NCBI GenBank assembly: GCA_024400715.1
Contig: JAKSMH010000078.1
Span: 1-6,091, forward strand
Length of the DNA: 6,091 nucleotides
DNA from: Bacteroidales bacterium
Lineage (GTDB): Bacteria; Bacteroidota; Bacteroidia; Bacteroidales; WCHB1-69
Reading direction: 5' to 3'
The notes under the pieces are model-generated. The model did not search any database and was not told the DNA's origin. It saw only the letters and a list, made by a program, of their open reading frames with translations. Below, one piece after another: positions 5,665 to 6,091 of the stretch. Numbering within the stretch: position 1 is the stretch's first letter; each line of letters begins with the position of its first letter. Made by a program: the position numbers and the translations under genes.

Positions 5665-6091
5665 CTAAAAGCCCAACAGTAATCCCAGCACCCCGACAAT
5701 CAGTCCAACTGCCATATTGAGACCTTTCATCAGGAAGAAATTTTTACGTGATTGTGCCAAGAGCGGCAAAGCACCGTGACCATCCTGCACAATAGAACTT
5801 ACCAAAAGTATGCTGAACGGAATGGCTCCACTAAAGAACATAACGACAAAAATCAAATGCGGTCCCGATTCCGGAATAATGCCGATGAAAATGGCCAGCA
5901 GCATAAGTCCCCACAAGGCCCAGCGGTTATCCGTAATAAGCGTGTTGACATCAACGAACAAGTATAGGACTTTTAAGAATGCCAACACACCGAAAGTCCA
6001 GAGAAACACGGATAAAAAGTGGTGTTTAATCACGTGTTCCCACAAATGCGACTGTAGAAAATGCTCGGACGACAACGCCACGACGACGAGC
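5665..6091 (-). CDS. Putative manganese/arsenic-type permease (ArsP_2-like), C-terminal part
   Basis: The visible 141 residues are the C-terminal end of an inner-membrane permease whose frame stays open to the right edge, so the N-terminus is missing. A GTG at 6081 is in frame but is probably internal. At least three hydrophobic segments are seen: around FLSVFLWTFGVLAFLKVLYLF, around ALWGLMLLAIFIGIIPESG followed by HLIFVVMFFSGAIPFSILLV, and the final GLNMAVGLIVGVLGLLLGF. The motifs IPESGPHLIF and SSIVQDGHGALPLLAQSRKNFF are those I associate with the family annotated 'putative manganese transporter' or 'arsenic efflux protein' (DUF2899/ArsP_2). The substrate is not established by sequence. The gene converges on porX and shares its terminator; there is no sign of functional linkage. 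The family call is made from memory of the motifs and is fairly confident, the substrate much less so. Confidence 0.75.
   Translation of the reverse strand, partial: LVVVALSSEHFLQSHLWEHVIKHHFLSVFLWTFGVLAFLKVLYLFVDVNTLITDNRWALWGLMLLAIFIGIIPESGPHLIFVVMFFSGAIPFSILLVSSIVQDGHGALPLLAQSRKNFFLMKGLNMAVGLIVGVLGLLLGF

Overview
The window looks like chromosomal DNA from a Bacteroidota organism, most likely of the order Bacteroidales. The evidence is a full-length PorX-type protein (response regulator fused to a PglZ domain, a signature of type IX secretion bacteria), a short Cys-rich lipoprotein, a permease of the 'putative manganese transporter' (ArsP_2-like) type, and Bacteroidota-style promoters with a TAnnTTTG -7 box. 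Coding GC is moderate and the intergenic DNA is AT-rich. Assignment below order level is not supported.

Layout, left to right. Positions 1-2821 carry a leftward (minus-strand) run of four genes, listed here in transcription order. First is a XRE-type helix-turn-helix regulator with a long low-complexity linker (2033-2821). Next is a 74-residue lipoprotein with its own promoter (1761-1985) and a rho-independent terminator (about 1705-1735). Then comes fabG, 3-oxoacyl-ACP reductase (726-1469), and finally a secreted protein of unknown function that runs off the left edge (1-723). The last gene starts two bases after the fabG stop. Positions 2822-4049 are a gene-poor divergent region of 1.2 kb. 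PorX (4050-5609) reads rightward and ends in a strong, symmetrical terminator. A leftward permease fragment (5665-6091) converges on it and runs off the right edge.

The most unusual part is the divergent region. It carries eight copies of the palindromic core ACA-NN-TGT, with extended form close to TTTACA-NN-TGTAAA, plus several half-sites. Two copies lie next to the regulator gene, around a plausible promoter. Six lie in a distal block (3314-3517), where the last five are spaced 23, 23, 45 and 22 bases apart, as if phased on two helical turns. A very AT-rich stretch separates the two groups. The simplest reading is that they are operators for the adjacent HTH protein, which would be autoregulated and might build a higher-order complex. 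That link is inference from proximity and symmetry. After the array, about 200 bases (3520-3720) are clearly richer in GC than their surroundings and look like either a decayed insert or an unrecognised RNA.

Functionally, PorX would connect envelope or secretion signalling to gene expression, and FabG serves fatty acid elongation. No sequence evidence ties the HTH protein, the lipoprotein or the edge genes to PorX; they may simply be neighbours.
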